Positions 1-6,850 of a stretch of 9,007 nt of DNA are shown in pieces. Positions within the stretch are counted from its first letter, which is position 1, and each line of letters starts with the position of its first letter. This stretch comes from an uncultured bacterium (lineage in GTDB: Bacteria > Bacteroidota > Bacteroidia > Bacteroidales > JACABE01). The stretch is taken from contig CAIWDQ010000088.1 of the NCBI GenBank assembly GCA_903911455.1, forward strand, positions 1-9,007, given 5' to 3'. Under the pieces are notes generated by a model. The model was not told the DNA's origin, made no database searches, and saw only the letters and a program-made list of their open reading frames with translations. The translations under genes and the position numbers were made by a program.

Positions 1-135
1 ATTGAAGGTATTAATAATAAAATACAATTAGCTAAACGTAGAGCAAGAGGGTATAGGAATATTGATAACTTTATTAACATGATCTATTTTATTGCTGGTA
101 AACTAAAATTTGATTACCCACTCTATCCGTTATAG
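1..135 (+). CDS. ISL3-like transposase, C-terminal fragment (cut by the window edge)
   Basis: The plus strand is open in frame 1 from the first base to a TAG at 133-135, giving 44 residues. The segment EGINNKIQLAKRRARGYRN followed by IDNFINMIYF resembles the end of DDE transposases of the ISL3 (IS204/IS1001/IS1165) group, where a Gly-Asn/Lys-rich stretch and an RRA-GYRN-like motif close the catalytic domain. The enzyme would cut and join the ends of its insertion sequence. The rest of the gene, including most of the DDE residues, lies to the left of the window, so completeness cannot be judged. The family call rests on recalled motif likeness in a short piece; another DDE family is possible. 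Confidence 0.72.
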   Translation: MEGINNKIQLAKRRARGYRNIDNFINMIYFIAGKLKFDYPLYPL

Positions 136-170
136 AACCATATTAGTGTTCCTAAATGGGACAAAAAGTT
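136..170. mobile_element. Probable right end of the insertion sequence
   Basis: Only 35 bp separate the transposase stop from the stop codon of the opposing gene, so the IS right end should lie in or very near this stretch. A weak inverted pair, GAAC at 135-138 and GTTC at 148-151, is visible, and GGGACAAAAAG ends near 168. I cannot define the terminal inverted repeat or the target duplication because the left end is outside the window. The exact boundary is therefore inference. Confidence 0.4.
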
Positions 171-1043
171 TTAAAATTGTTTTCCTTTTATTGATTTTGG
201 AAAGTCAAACTCATTCACTGTAATCTCATCAACTAAAATCCAGCTCTTACTGCCAACATAAGTATATCCTGAAGGGCAAATTCCTCTGTTTTTAACGGTA
301 ACTCTCACGTATCTTCCTTTAGTTGGAGCAAAAGTGGCATCATAAACTTTAAGATTTACTTCATTTTTCCATTTTTCCGGATCTCCTTCTTTAGATGATA
401 TTTTAGTGTAGTTAATGCCATCATCCGAAACTTCAATTATAAAACCTATTGGCTCAAAAATTCTGTCTTTTGTACATACCTGATAATAGATACTTATTGT
501 TTTTATATTCCTTTCCTTCTCAAGATCAATCACAGCTTCCATATCCTTTCCCTCAAAGCCTAACCATCTTCCATCATTATAATTTAATGTGCCATTTACA
601 CCATCTGTTAATGTAGCAGCACCTTTGGCTTTTAAATTCCCATCCGGCTCTTCTTTTAAAGTAACCTCTTTATTAGTAGAAATGCACACATCCATTTGTA
701 CCATCTTGCCAAAAACTTCTCCATCTTTAAAAGTATTAGCTTTTATCATTGATGCTACATTAACCAAGAATGGACTTTTATATTTTATTGCATCTATTGT
801 TGGTTCAGAACCTTCGAGGGTATAATATATTTTAATTTCGGGATCATTAGACACCATACTTATCAAATATTTCCCATCAGATTGGCTTTTGGCATAAATA
901 GTAACATTTTCCTTATTAGGATTCGATTTAGAAATTGCTAATGTTTTATTTAAAAACGCCTTTTGTTGAATAGTTGTATCTTGACTATACAAATGGGTTA
1001 TAAAAAGACATAATACAATAATAATGACTCCATTTTTTTTCAT
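171..1043 (-). CDS. Secreted orphan GH20-tail-like protein (chitobiase C-terminal-type domain plus F5/8 type C domain)
   Basis: The 290-residue protein starts at ATG 1043 with a signal peptide: KK, a hydrophobic core IIIVLCLF, and a likely cut near LYS-Q at residue 20. Residues about 65-115 match the chitobiase/beta-hexosaminidase C-terminal-type fold (YYTLEGSEPT at 73-82, then IKANTFKDG). Residues about 140-278 look like an F5/8 type C (discoidin, CBM32-like) domain: TLTDGVNGT, DGRWLGFEGKDMEAVIDL, a VSDDG turn and GRYVRVTV. This domain order is familiar from the C-terminal end of Bacteroidota GH20 beta-hexosaminidases, but no catalytic domain is present, so hydrolase activity is not expected. 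Binding glycan at the cell surface or in the periplasm is the likeliest role and is inferred. No type IX secretion tail is seen. Its stop codon lies 35 bp from the IS transposase stop, so the natural C-terminus may have been altered by the insertion. It could be a deletion remnant or a genuine stand-alone binder. Confidence 0.8.
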   Translation of the reverse strand: MKKNGVIIIVLCLFITHLYSQDTTIQQKAFLNKTLAISKSNPNKENVTIYAKSQSDGKYLISMVSNDPEIKIYYTLEGSEPTIDAIKYKSPFLVNVASMIKANTFKDGEVFGKMVQMDVCISTNKEVTLKEEPDGNLKAKGAATLTDGVNGTLNYNDGRWLGFEGKDMEAVIDLEKERNIKTISIYYQVCTKDRIFEPIGFIIEVSDDGINYTKISSKEGDPEKWKNEVNLKVYDATFAPTKGRYVRVTVKNRGICPSGYTYVGSKSWILVDEITVNEFDFPKSIKGKQF

Positions 1044-1066
1044 AACTGTAAGGATTTATTTGGCTG

Positions 1067-1095
1067 CTAAATTATAAAAAATATTTAGGATACAA
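1067..1095 (-). promoter_or_regulatory. Candidate promoter of the GH20-tail-like gene
   Basis: Read on the minus strand, TTG (1095-1093) is followed after 18 bp by TAATTTAG (1074-1067). This is one mismatch from the Bacteroidota -7 motif TAnnTTTG with a roughly correct -33 spacing. Transcription would start about 15-20 bases before the ATG at 1043. The match is imperfect in an AT-rich stretch, so it is a weak candidate. Confidence 0.35.
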
Positions 1096-1278
1096 TGAAA
1101 AATAATATCTATTTTTAATAAAATTGTCTGAATAATTAGACACGACATTTATGTTTTAAAAAAATATAGAATACTTTTTAGGGATTTAGCCAAAGTACTT
1201 TTTACATTATTCATTCCCGCTTTCGCGAAAAAGGAGGTGTTTTTAGGTACTTTTCGTAAAACACTAGCCATCATATAG

Positions 1279-1483
1279 GTTTCATATGAAACCTTGACTT
1301 CCGCCATGGCGGGAACGCTACTTTCATATGAAACCTCGACTTCCGCCATAGCGGGAGAGGTACTTTCATATGAAACCTACACTCCCACTATAGTGGCAAT
1401 GGTACTTCGAAATGAAACCTACGCTTCCGCTATAGCGGGAATACTACTTTAAAATAAAACCACCACTTCCGCCATGGAAACGG
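1279..1483. repeat. Five-copy 42-bp tandem repeat, each copy with two palindromes
   Basis: Units begin at about 1280, 1322, 1364, 1406 and 1448, an exact 42-bp period with no gaps until the last copy. Each unit has a first dyad based on TTTCATATGAAA and a second based on CCGCCATGGCGG. The first dyad is perfect in units 1-3 (extended to GGTTTCATATGAAACC in unit 1) and decayed in units 4 and 5. The second dyad reads CCGCCATGGCGG (1301-1312), CCGCCATAGCGG (1343-1354), CCACTATAGTGG (1385-1396) and CCGCTATAGCGG (1427-1438). In unit 5 (1469-1483) it is broken by three extra A bases. There are no unique spacers, so this is not a CRISPR array. A protein-binding array, a set of RNA hairpins or a decayed intergenic repeat element are all possible; the function is unknown. 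Confidence 0.93.
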
Positions 1484-1664
1484 CCTTTTTAGAAATTCAA
1501 ACCGCTATATATCAGTACTAATTCATATTTGTTGGATTTTAAATCTTACTAGATTTCTTAAAATCATACTTAAAAAAATTAAAAAACACCCATAAAATTA
1601 TTCTGTGAACAATCATTCGTTAATAATTATATCACATTCTCATCAAATCATTCATTCTTTTGTT

Positions 1665-1672
1665 TACATTTG
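1665..1672 (+). promoter_or_regulatory. Candidate -7 promoter element for meaB-rnh
   Basis: TACATTTG fits the Bacteroidota -7 consensus TAnnTTTG exactly. No clear TTTG is seen at the -33 distance. A start of transcription near 1677-1680 would give a leader of about 75 bases before the meaB ATG. It is the best match in the interval. Confidence 0.45.
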
Positions 1673-1752
1673 CATAAAAAATATCTAAAGCATTATTACA
1701 AAAAATAAAAATCTCAATCATCTGTTTATCCGAGCTTATACTCTAAAATAAA

Positions 1753-2853
1753 ATGACCGAAAAACGCGAAAACTATAAGTCAGCACTAAAAGTACAGGAG
1801 GGTATCGAACAACCTTCTTCGCTTAACGCAGATTATATCAACAAGATGAAGGCTGCCCGACAGCCTGTACTAAGTCTTGATGAGTTTGTAAGTGGGATTC
1901 GCGCCGGTAACCGAACCATTTTAAGCAAAGCCATCACACTTATTGAGAGCTCACTAAATGAGCATCATAAACTAGCTCAGGAAATAATAGAAAAATGTTT
2001 GCCCTTTGCGGGAAATTCTATTCGTATAGGCATTACAGGTGTGCCGGGTGTGGGTAAAAGCACTTTTATTGAAGCACTTGGAAAACATATCACCAATATC
2101 GGACACAAACTTGCCGTATTGGCGATTGACCCCAGCAGCGAACGCTCAAAAGGGAGCATATTGGGCGATAAAACCCGTATGGAAGAGCTCGCAGTTGACC
2201 CTAATGCATTCATACGTCCGTCTCCCTCAGCAGGTTCGCTGGGTGGCGTGGCTCGTAAGACCAGAGAAATTATAATTCTATGCGAAGCTGCCGGATTTAA
2301 TACCATTTTTGTTGAAACAGTAGGCGTTGGACAATCCGAAACCGCGGTGCATTCAATGGTTGATTTCTTCCTTCTACTTATGTTATCTAATGCCGGCGAC
2401 GAACTTCAGGGTATCAAAAGAGGAATCATGGAAATGGCTGATGCTATTGCTATAAACAAAGCCGATGGTGATAATATTGAGAAAGCAAAGCTTGCAATGG
2501 CACAATATAAGAACGCTCTACACCTCTTTCCGCCAACGGATTCGGGCTGGATACCACAAGTTGCTACCTGCTCGGCTTATACCCGTGATGGTATCGCCGG
2601 TTTATGGGATATTATCATGGAATATGTTGCTTATACTAAAGCTAACAGCTACTTTTCGCTCAAAAGACAGGATCAATCCAAGAACATTATGCTGGAAACC
2701 ATCAATGATTTTCTTAAAGATAACTTTTATTCTAATAAGACCATCAAATCGCTAATACCACTGGTTCAGGAGGAAGTCCTCAGCGATAAGATCAGTTCGT
2801 ATATGGCGGCACAGAAACTACTTGAGGCTTACTATAAAATTATTAATAAGTAA
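1753..2853 (+). CDS. meaB: Methylmalonyl-CoA mutase-associated GTPase MeaB (ArgK/YgfD family)
   Basis: This 366-residue cytoplasmic P-loop GTPase belongs to the G3E/ArgK group, whose members chaperone adenosylcobalamin-dependent methylmalonyl-CoA mutase by guarding cofactor loading and preventing inactivation. Visible motifs are Walker A GVPGVGKS (96-103), DPSSERSKGSILGDKTRM (126-143), SPSAGSLGGVARKTRE (157-172), the switch-like ETVGVGQSE (188-196), AGDELQGIKRG (214-224) and the guanine-binding NKAD (235-238). The C-terminal about 65 residues form the usual helical dimerisation tail. Length is slightly above the family norm of about 330 because of an N-terminal extension of roughly 30 residues, which I recall as normal in this phylum. 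The ATG at 1753 has no Shine-Dalgarno sequence, as expected here. The older label 'LAO/AO transport ATPase' for this family is misleading. No mutase gene is in the window; the neighbour 3 bp downstream is an RNase H, suggesting cotranscription without a shared pathway. Confidence 0.96.
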   Translation: MTEKRENYKSALKVQEGIEQPSSLNADYINKMKAARQPVLSLDEFVSGIRAGNRTILSKAITLIESSLNEHHKLAQEIIEKCLPFAGNSIRIGITGVPGVGKSTFIEALGKHITNIGHKLAVLAIDPSSERSKGSILGDKTRMEELAVDPNAFIRPSPSAGSLGGVARKTREIIILCEAAGFNTIFVETVGVGQSETAVHSMVDFFLLLMLSNAGDELQGIKRGIMEMADAIAINKADGDNIEKAKLAMAQYKNALHLFPPTDSGWIPQVATCSAYTRDGIAGLWDIIMEYVAYTKANSYFSLKRQDQSKNIMLETINDFLKDNFYSNKTIKSLIPLVQEEVLSDKISSYMAAQKLLEAYYKIINK

Positions 2854-2856
2854 ACG

Positions 2857-3480
2857 ATGGCAAAACAGAAGTATTACGTTGTGTGGAAGGGTGTAAAGCC
2901 GGGAGTTTATGATAGTTGGGCTGAGTGTGAGAAGCAAATAAAAGGATTTGACAGTGCTTTGTATAAATCTTTTGAGAGCAGCGAAACAGCAACATTAGCT
3001 TTTAAATCACCCCCTCATCATTTTTTAAATAAACCTAAAACTTCAAAAGATAATCAACAGGATAAAACTGCAAAACCCATAGTTCCAAGTCTGTCTGTAG
3101 ATGCAGCCTGTGCCGGCAACCCGGGTAAAATGGAATATCAGGGTGTTGACACGGCGTCAAAGCAACTAATTTTTCATCAGGGTCCTTTCCAATTAGGGAC
3201 TAATAATATTGGGGAATTTTTAGCCCTCGTCCATGCCCTTGCATTGTGTAAACAAAAGGATTGGAAGTATCCCATCTACACCGATTCGGCTACTGCAATG
3301 GCGTGGCTCAGAAACAAGAAGGCAAAGACGAAACTTGAAAAGAATAGTAAGAACGAAGAGTTGTTTATTTTGGTGGAACGTGCTGAGACTTGGCTCAAAA
3401 GCAACACCTGGGAGAATAAAGTTTTGAAATGGGACACCGACAACTGGGGCGAAGTGCCTGCTGACTTTGGCAGGAAGTAA
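2857..3480 (+). CDS. Ribonuclease H with N-terminal viroplasmin-type domain
   Basis: The 207-residue protein would cut the RNA strand of RNA:DNA hybrids such as R-loops and replication primers. Residues 5-50 (KYYVVWKGVKPGVYDSW, then CEKQIKGFDSALYKSF) form the caulimovirus viroplasmin-like/RNase H N-terminal domain that binds hybrid or duplex nucleic acid, as in eukaryotic RNase H1. A Lys- and Gln-rich linker (about 52-76) leads to the catalytic domain. Likely metal-binding acids are D82 (SVDAACAGNPG), E120 (NNIGEF), D143 (YTDS) and D203 (WGEVPADFGRK, the usual ending in Bacteroidota homologues); assignment of the last acid is by analogy. The start lies 3 bp after the meaB stop, so the two are almost surely one transcript. 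Its stop is 9 bp from the stop of the opposing DUF5916 gene, with no obvious terminator hairpin between them. Confidence 0.94.
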   Translation: MAKQKYYVVWKGVKPGVYDSWAECEKQIKGFDSALYKSFESSETATLAFKSPPHHFLNKPKTSKDNQQDKTAKPIVPSLSVDAACAGNPGKMEYQGVDTASKQLIFHQGPFQLGTNNIGEFLALVHALALCKQKDWKYPIYTDSATAMAWLRNKKAKTKLEKNSKNEELFILVERAETWLKSNTWENKVLKWDTDNWGEVPADFGRK

Positions 3481-3489
3481 AACGGAGCT

Positions 3490-5637
3490 CTAAATAACGA
3501 AATACCAGATGTATTTAGCCATAATTGTAAACTGAGCGAACCTAAGTTTATCATTTTGAGTAGAGATGTTTTGATTTATCACAAAATAAAAATCGCTACC
3601 AATTTTAGGGATCCAACCAATACGGTAATTTAAAATAATTTCTTTCTGACTATTGTTCCACTGCCCGAAAACACTGTTAATAAGCTTAGGAGTGAATGCA
3701 TATTCTACCCTCGCACCAATCTCATCAGTAATAAAATTGCCTTGCGGCAGATAAATGTAATTTCTTCTCCAGTCGGCTGTTATATTAAAATGCTTACTAG
3801 GATACCAGGCAAGTGTGAAATAGAGATTTGTACGCGTACCGTTATAATAATTGCCATAATTTAGATAGGCTGTTGAAACAAATGTTCGGCCGGGATAGGT
3901 TTCAAAATCAATATCAAAGCTATTGAACCAATAATCTCCTTTATAAATCTTAATTGTATCAAAGATATGGAAATCATTAACAGGTTTGTCAAAGTATCGG
4001 TACACATTAAAATACAAAAGCTCACCACTTACCGTCTTGATACCTAAAGGACGAAGCGCAAGGTTAACACTTTCCAGATTTTTGGTGTCAGATGCAAAAT
4101 AATACTTCACGTCGAAGGGCTTAAAAGAGTACTGTTTAATCCAAGGTATGAAAGATGAACGAGGTTTGAGCTCAAGATTAGTACTATACATATTAAAATC
4201 CTTACGGTAATAGAACCCTAATTCAGGATTATAATCCTTTTGAATAGTAACAGTTGAAGCATTAAATGTAATAAGATCATTAGGATAAGTAACGAATAAA
4301 TTATACGCAAGATTATCTTTGCTTTCGGCATCTTTGGTCTGAGATTGAGTGAAAGCCCCACCAACTGCCAGATATTTATTACCAAACATTTTAGCTGTAG
4401 CTAGATTTAAATCAACACCATACACATAATTATAATGATCTTTAGCATTAATAGCAGTTGTAATAAATCCTATACTTGACTGCTTTGAAATGTCTTCTTT
4501 AACTCTAATAACTGAATAATTTTCTAATGAATTATTGTCGGATGTTACGATTGATAAAACGCCGAAGTTAGTATTCTTCTCCTTTCCAATAAGCTTTATT
4601 CCACCGTAGATAGGAATTTCCTTCCCATTTCTAATACCAATATTCCTGCTGTAGAAAGTCTTTAGATCAGACCCCAGATTCATTTCCAATTGATCTTTAC
4701 CTTCAAGAAAGAACTCTCGTTTTTCGGGCATGAACACCGAAAAGCGACTAAGATTAATAGGTGCGCGATCGGATTCAACCTGAGAGAAGTCGGTATTAAC
4801 CGTAAGATTAATCTTAGTTGAAGGACTGAATATATAACTGGCATCACCACCAATCTTAGCTGTTTTATCATTAACCTTAGCCTGCTCCCCCTGAATACCG
4901 GCCGAAAGAAAGGGCTTAATTTCAGTAGAAACTTTCCTTGATATATTATTTAATCCTGCAAGTCTGCCTGCTTGCGAAATGGTAAATACACTAAAGTTCC
5001 TTGACCAGCCTTTCCAAGAAGCCTGTTCATTCTTATGTCTGATGTTTCTTTCAATATTAATTCCCCATACCTGCTTAGTATTATCGGGAAATTTAAGGGT
5101 TGAAAAAGGAATCTCAACCTCAGCAAACCATCCACTATCCGAGCGATGTACACTAACATCCCAAACTCCATTCCAATCTTCGTTCCAACCATTACCTTCG
5201 TCGGTTATAAGGGCATCGCCTCTGGCTCCATTTGGATTAACTACAAAAAGATAAGCATTACGATTATCATTAAAAGTAGAGATAACAATTTCAAAGTTAT
5301 CAGAGGAACCCCAACGCCCATCACGAGCCATATCTTTGGCAATGATCTTATTTGGTAACGAATCATAAGCCCATAAGCCTAAGTAAAGATTATGTTTGTT
5401 GAAAAGTATCACCACTTTAGTGGGCTCACTAATAGGTTTCCCCTCTTGTGGTTCTCTTTGAATGAAAGTAGTTAAAGGTTTAGCTAACTGCCATGAAGAT
5501 TCATTGAGAATGCCATCAATTTTAATATTCTCTTCGGTATAATAGGTGTAAATGGTATCCTTATCGTTTTGCTGGGAATACAAAACGATAGGAAAAAATA
5601 AAGTTATTATTAATAATGTATGAGTAATTGCCCTCAA
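3490..5637 (-). CDS. CBM9-like domain / DUF5916 outer-membrane beta-barrel protein
   Basis: This 715-residue protein is predicted to sit in the outer membrane. It has a signal peptide (hydrophobic LLIITLFFPIVLYS, likely cut near residue 21). A family 9 carbohydrate-binding-like domain follows at about 35-225 (IDGILNESSWQLA, LYLGLWAYDS, GWFAEVEIPFSTLKF, WGINIERNIR). The rest is a DUF5916 region of alternating beta strands with the family signature TVNTDFSQVESDR (279-291) and FMPEKREFFLEG (302-313). The C-terminus ends in an aromatic-rich strand (KYIWYFVI), typical of barrels. The function of the family is not established; glycan or envelope roles are guesses. The only possible start before the signal peptide is TTG at 5637: an in-frame TAG lies at 5646-5644 and the next in-frame ATG is about residue 103. 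It begins 15 bp after the prfB stop and is probably expressed from the prfB transcript. Confidence 0.9.
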   Translation of the reverse strand: MRAITHTLLIITLFFPIVLYSQQNDKDTIYTYYTEENIKIDGILNESSWQLAKPLTTFIQREPQEGKPISEPTKVVILFNKHNLYLGLWAYDSLPNKIIAKDMARDGRWGSSDNFEIVISTFNDNRNAYLFVVNPNGARGDALITDEGNGWNEDWNGVWDVSVHRSDSGWFAEVEIPFSTLKFPDNTKQVWGINIERNIRHKNEQASWKGWSRNFSVFTISQAGRLAGLNNISRKVSTEIKPFLSAGIQGEQAKVNDKTAKIGGDASYIFSPSTKINLTVNTDFSQVESDRAPINLSRFSVFMPEKREFFLEGKDQLEMNLGSDLKTFYSRNIGIRNGKEIPIYGGIKLIGKEKNTNFGVLSIVTSDNNSLENYSVIRVKEDISKQSSIGFITTAINAKDHYNYVYGVDLNLATAKMFGNKYLAVGGAFTQSQTKDAESKDNLAYNLFVTYPNDLITFNASTVTIQKDYNPELGFYYRKDFNMYSTNLELKPRSSFIPWIKQYSFKPFDVKYYFASDTKNLESVNLALRPLGIKTVSGELLYFNVYRYFDKPVNDFHIFDTIKIYKGDYWFNSFDIDFETYPGRTFVSTAYLNYGNYYNGTRTNLYFTLAWYPSKHFNITADWRRNYIYLPQGNFITDEIGARVEYAFTPKLINSVFGQWNNSQKEIILNYRIGWIPKIGSDFYFVINQNISTQNDKLRFAQFTIMAKYIWYFVI

Positions 5638-5652
5638 TTTATCCTAATATCA

Positions 5653-6745
5653 TTAAATTTTATTACCAAATTCCATTAAATAAGCCTTAATAAATTCGTC
5701 AAGATCACCATCCATTACTGCTTGCACGTTACTGGTTTCAACACCTGTACGCAAGTCTTTCACCATCTTATAAGGGTGCATTACATAACTCCTTATTTGT
5801 GATCCCCATTCAATCTTCTTCTTCCCACTTTCAATAATATCAATCTTTTCTCGCTTCTTCCGCAATTCAATTTCATATAATTGCGACTTCAGCATTTGAA
5901 TTGCTTTTTCCTTATTTTGACCTTGCGAACGTGTTTGTTGACATTCAATAATAATACCCGAAGGTTCATGTTTTAAACGAACAGCAGTTTCCACTTTATT
6001 AACATTTTGTCCCCCCGGACCACCAGCCCTGAATGTATCCCAGGTAATATCAGCAGGATTGATGTCAATATCAATATTCTCATCAATAGTTGGATAAGCA
6101 TAAACGGATGCGAAGGATGTATGACGTTTGTTTGCTGAATCAAATGGAGAAAGACGAACCAAACGATGCACTCCGTTCTCGCCTTTGAGGTAACCATAGG
6201 CAAAATCACCCTCAAACTCCAGTGTCGCCGACTTAAATCCGGCTATATCTCCTTCTTGCATATCAATGGTTGATACTTTACAGTTATTACGTTCGCCCCA
6301 CCTTATGTACATACGCATAAGCATCTCAGCCCAGTCCTGGCTCTCTGTACCACCAGCCCCGGAGTTGATCGTAACTATAGCACCCAGGCGGTCTTCTTCG
6401 CCACTTAGCATATTCTTAAACTCAAGTTTCTCTATAAGCTTAAGTGTTGTGTCGTATTGTGTTTCAAGTTCTTTTTCGGTAACTTCACCTGCTTCAAAAA
6501 ACTCAGCAAATACCTTAAAGTCATCATAACTTTTAAAAGTATCATTATAGCTATCAGTCCAAACCTTTTTGGCTTTGATAGACCTTAATAGTTTCTCTGC
6601 TTCTTTAGGATTGTTCCAGAAATCAGGTTCATGGCTTATCTTCTCTTCATCGGCAATTAGTTCCAGTTTCTTATCAATGTCAAAGAAACCTCCTCAGGTC
6701 GTCAAGCCTTTTGTCCAGATCTTTTAATACTTCTGATATTATCAT
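5653..6745 (-). CDS. prfB: Peptide chain release factor 2, expressed through a programmed +1 frameshift
   Basis: RF2 recognises UAA and UGA and triggers peptide release on the ribosome. The gene spans two frames. A 21-codon first part starts at ATG 6745-6743 (MIISEVLKDL, then DKRLDDLRRFL) and ends at an in-frame TGA (6682-6680). Skipping T6682 continues as DIDKKLELIADEEKISHEPD without a stop to TAA at 5655-5653. The product is 363 residues, the normal RF2 length. Motifs include SPF (in RLSPFDSANKRHTSF), the RF2 stop-codon-recognition tripeptide, and GGQ (in AGGPGGQNVNKVET), the catalytic peptide-release loop. An annotation starting at the internal ATG 6411 would miss the first 111 residues, including the N-terminal helical domain. 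Expression is expected to be autoregulated: scarce RF2 favours the shift. A DUF5916 gene follows after 15 bp. Confidence 0.97.
6679..6694 (-). promoter_or_regulatory. prfB programmed +1 frameshift site
   Basis: On the minus strand, AGGAGG (6694-6689) is followed by TTT, then CTT TGA C. This is the classical RF2 recoding signal: an internal Shine-Dalgarno-like hexamer three bases before the slippery CTT codon, with TGA in the next position and C after it. The tRNA on CTT slips one base and decoding resumes at GAC (6681-6679). The spacing is the same as in the Escherichia coli site. Both parts of RF2 join into a full-length protein, which excludes a sequencing error or pseudogene as the simpler reading. 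Confidence 0.96.
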
Positions 6746-6765
6746 ATGTAGATATATATTTTCTG

Positions 6766-6773
6766 CAAAAGTA
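6766..6773 (-). promoter_or_regulatory. Candidate -7 promoter element for prfB
   Basis: Read on the minus strand, TACTTTTG (6773-6766) matches TAnnTTTG exactly. It lies 20 bp upstream of the prfB ATG, so transcription would begin near 6760 with a leader of about 15 bases. No good -33 TTTG is visible. Confidence 0.55.
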
Positions 6774-6797
6774 GTAATTCAATCCGAACTAATGATG

Positions 6798-6820
6798 ATG
6801 TTTATAACATTTATAAACAT
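6798..6820. promoter_or_regulatory. Perfect inverted repeat, candidate operator between divergent promoters
   Basis: Arms ATGTTTATAA (6798-6807) and TTATAAACAT (6811-6820) are exact reverse complements separated by CAT. The centre (6809) is about 50 bp upstream of the inferred prfB start and about 55 bp upstream of the inferred amidophosphoribosyltransferase start. It could therefore be a dimeric regulator's site serving one or both promoters. A partial half-site, ATGTTATAA, recurs at 6834-6842. No regulator can be named. AT-richness makes chance palindromes more likely, but 10 perfect pairs is long. Confidence 0.55.
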
Positions 6821-6850
6821 TTTCTTTTTATCTATGTTATAAAAAATGTG

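Larger units (their letters stand above)
1044..1752. other. 709-bp gene-free interval
   Basis: No convincing gene lies here. The stretch is AT-rich except for the repeat array at 1279-1483. It also holds a perfect 10-bp palindrome TTTCGCGAAA (1221-1230) and a small perfect hairpin with arms AAATCT (1541-1546) and AGATTT (1551-1556). A minus-strand open frame of 66 codons at 1149-1349 is made partly of the repeat itself and has no family likeness. Its two upstream repeat copies contain TAG codons in that frame, so I do not call it a gene. The last 90 bp carry the candidate meaB promoter. Confidence 0.75.

Noticed and set aside
1149..1349. 66-codon minus-strand open frame as a gene
   Set aside because: It consists partly of the DNA repeat, has no family likeness, and the neighbouring repeat copies contain stops in the same frame.
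1279..1483. CRISPR-like array
   Set aside because: The whole 42-bp unit repeats without unique spacers, and no cas gene is present.
3481..3489. Bidirectional terminator between the convergent genes
   Set aside because: Only 9 bp separate the stops and no hairpin with a T run is visible there.
3276..3554. 92-codon minus-strand open frame over the RNase H gene end
   Set aside because: It lies opposite a well-supported RNase H catalytic domain and shows no motif of its own.
5653..6411. Truncated or frameshifted prfB pseudogene
   Set aside because: The frame break is the textbook RF2 recoding signal and restores a normal-length protein.
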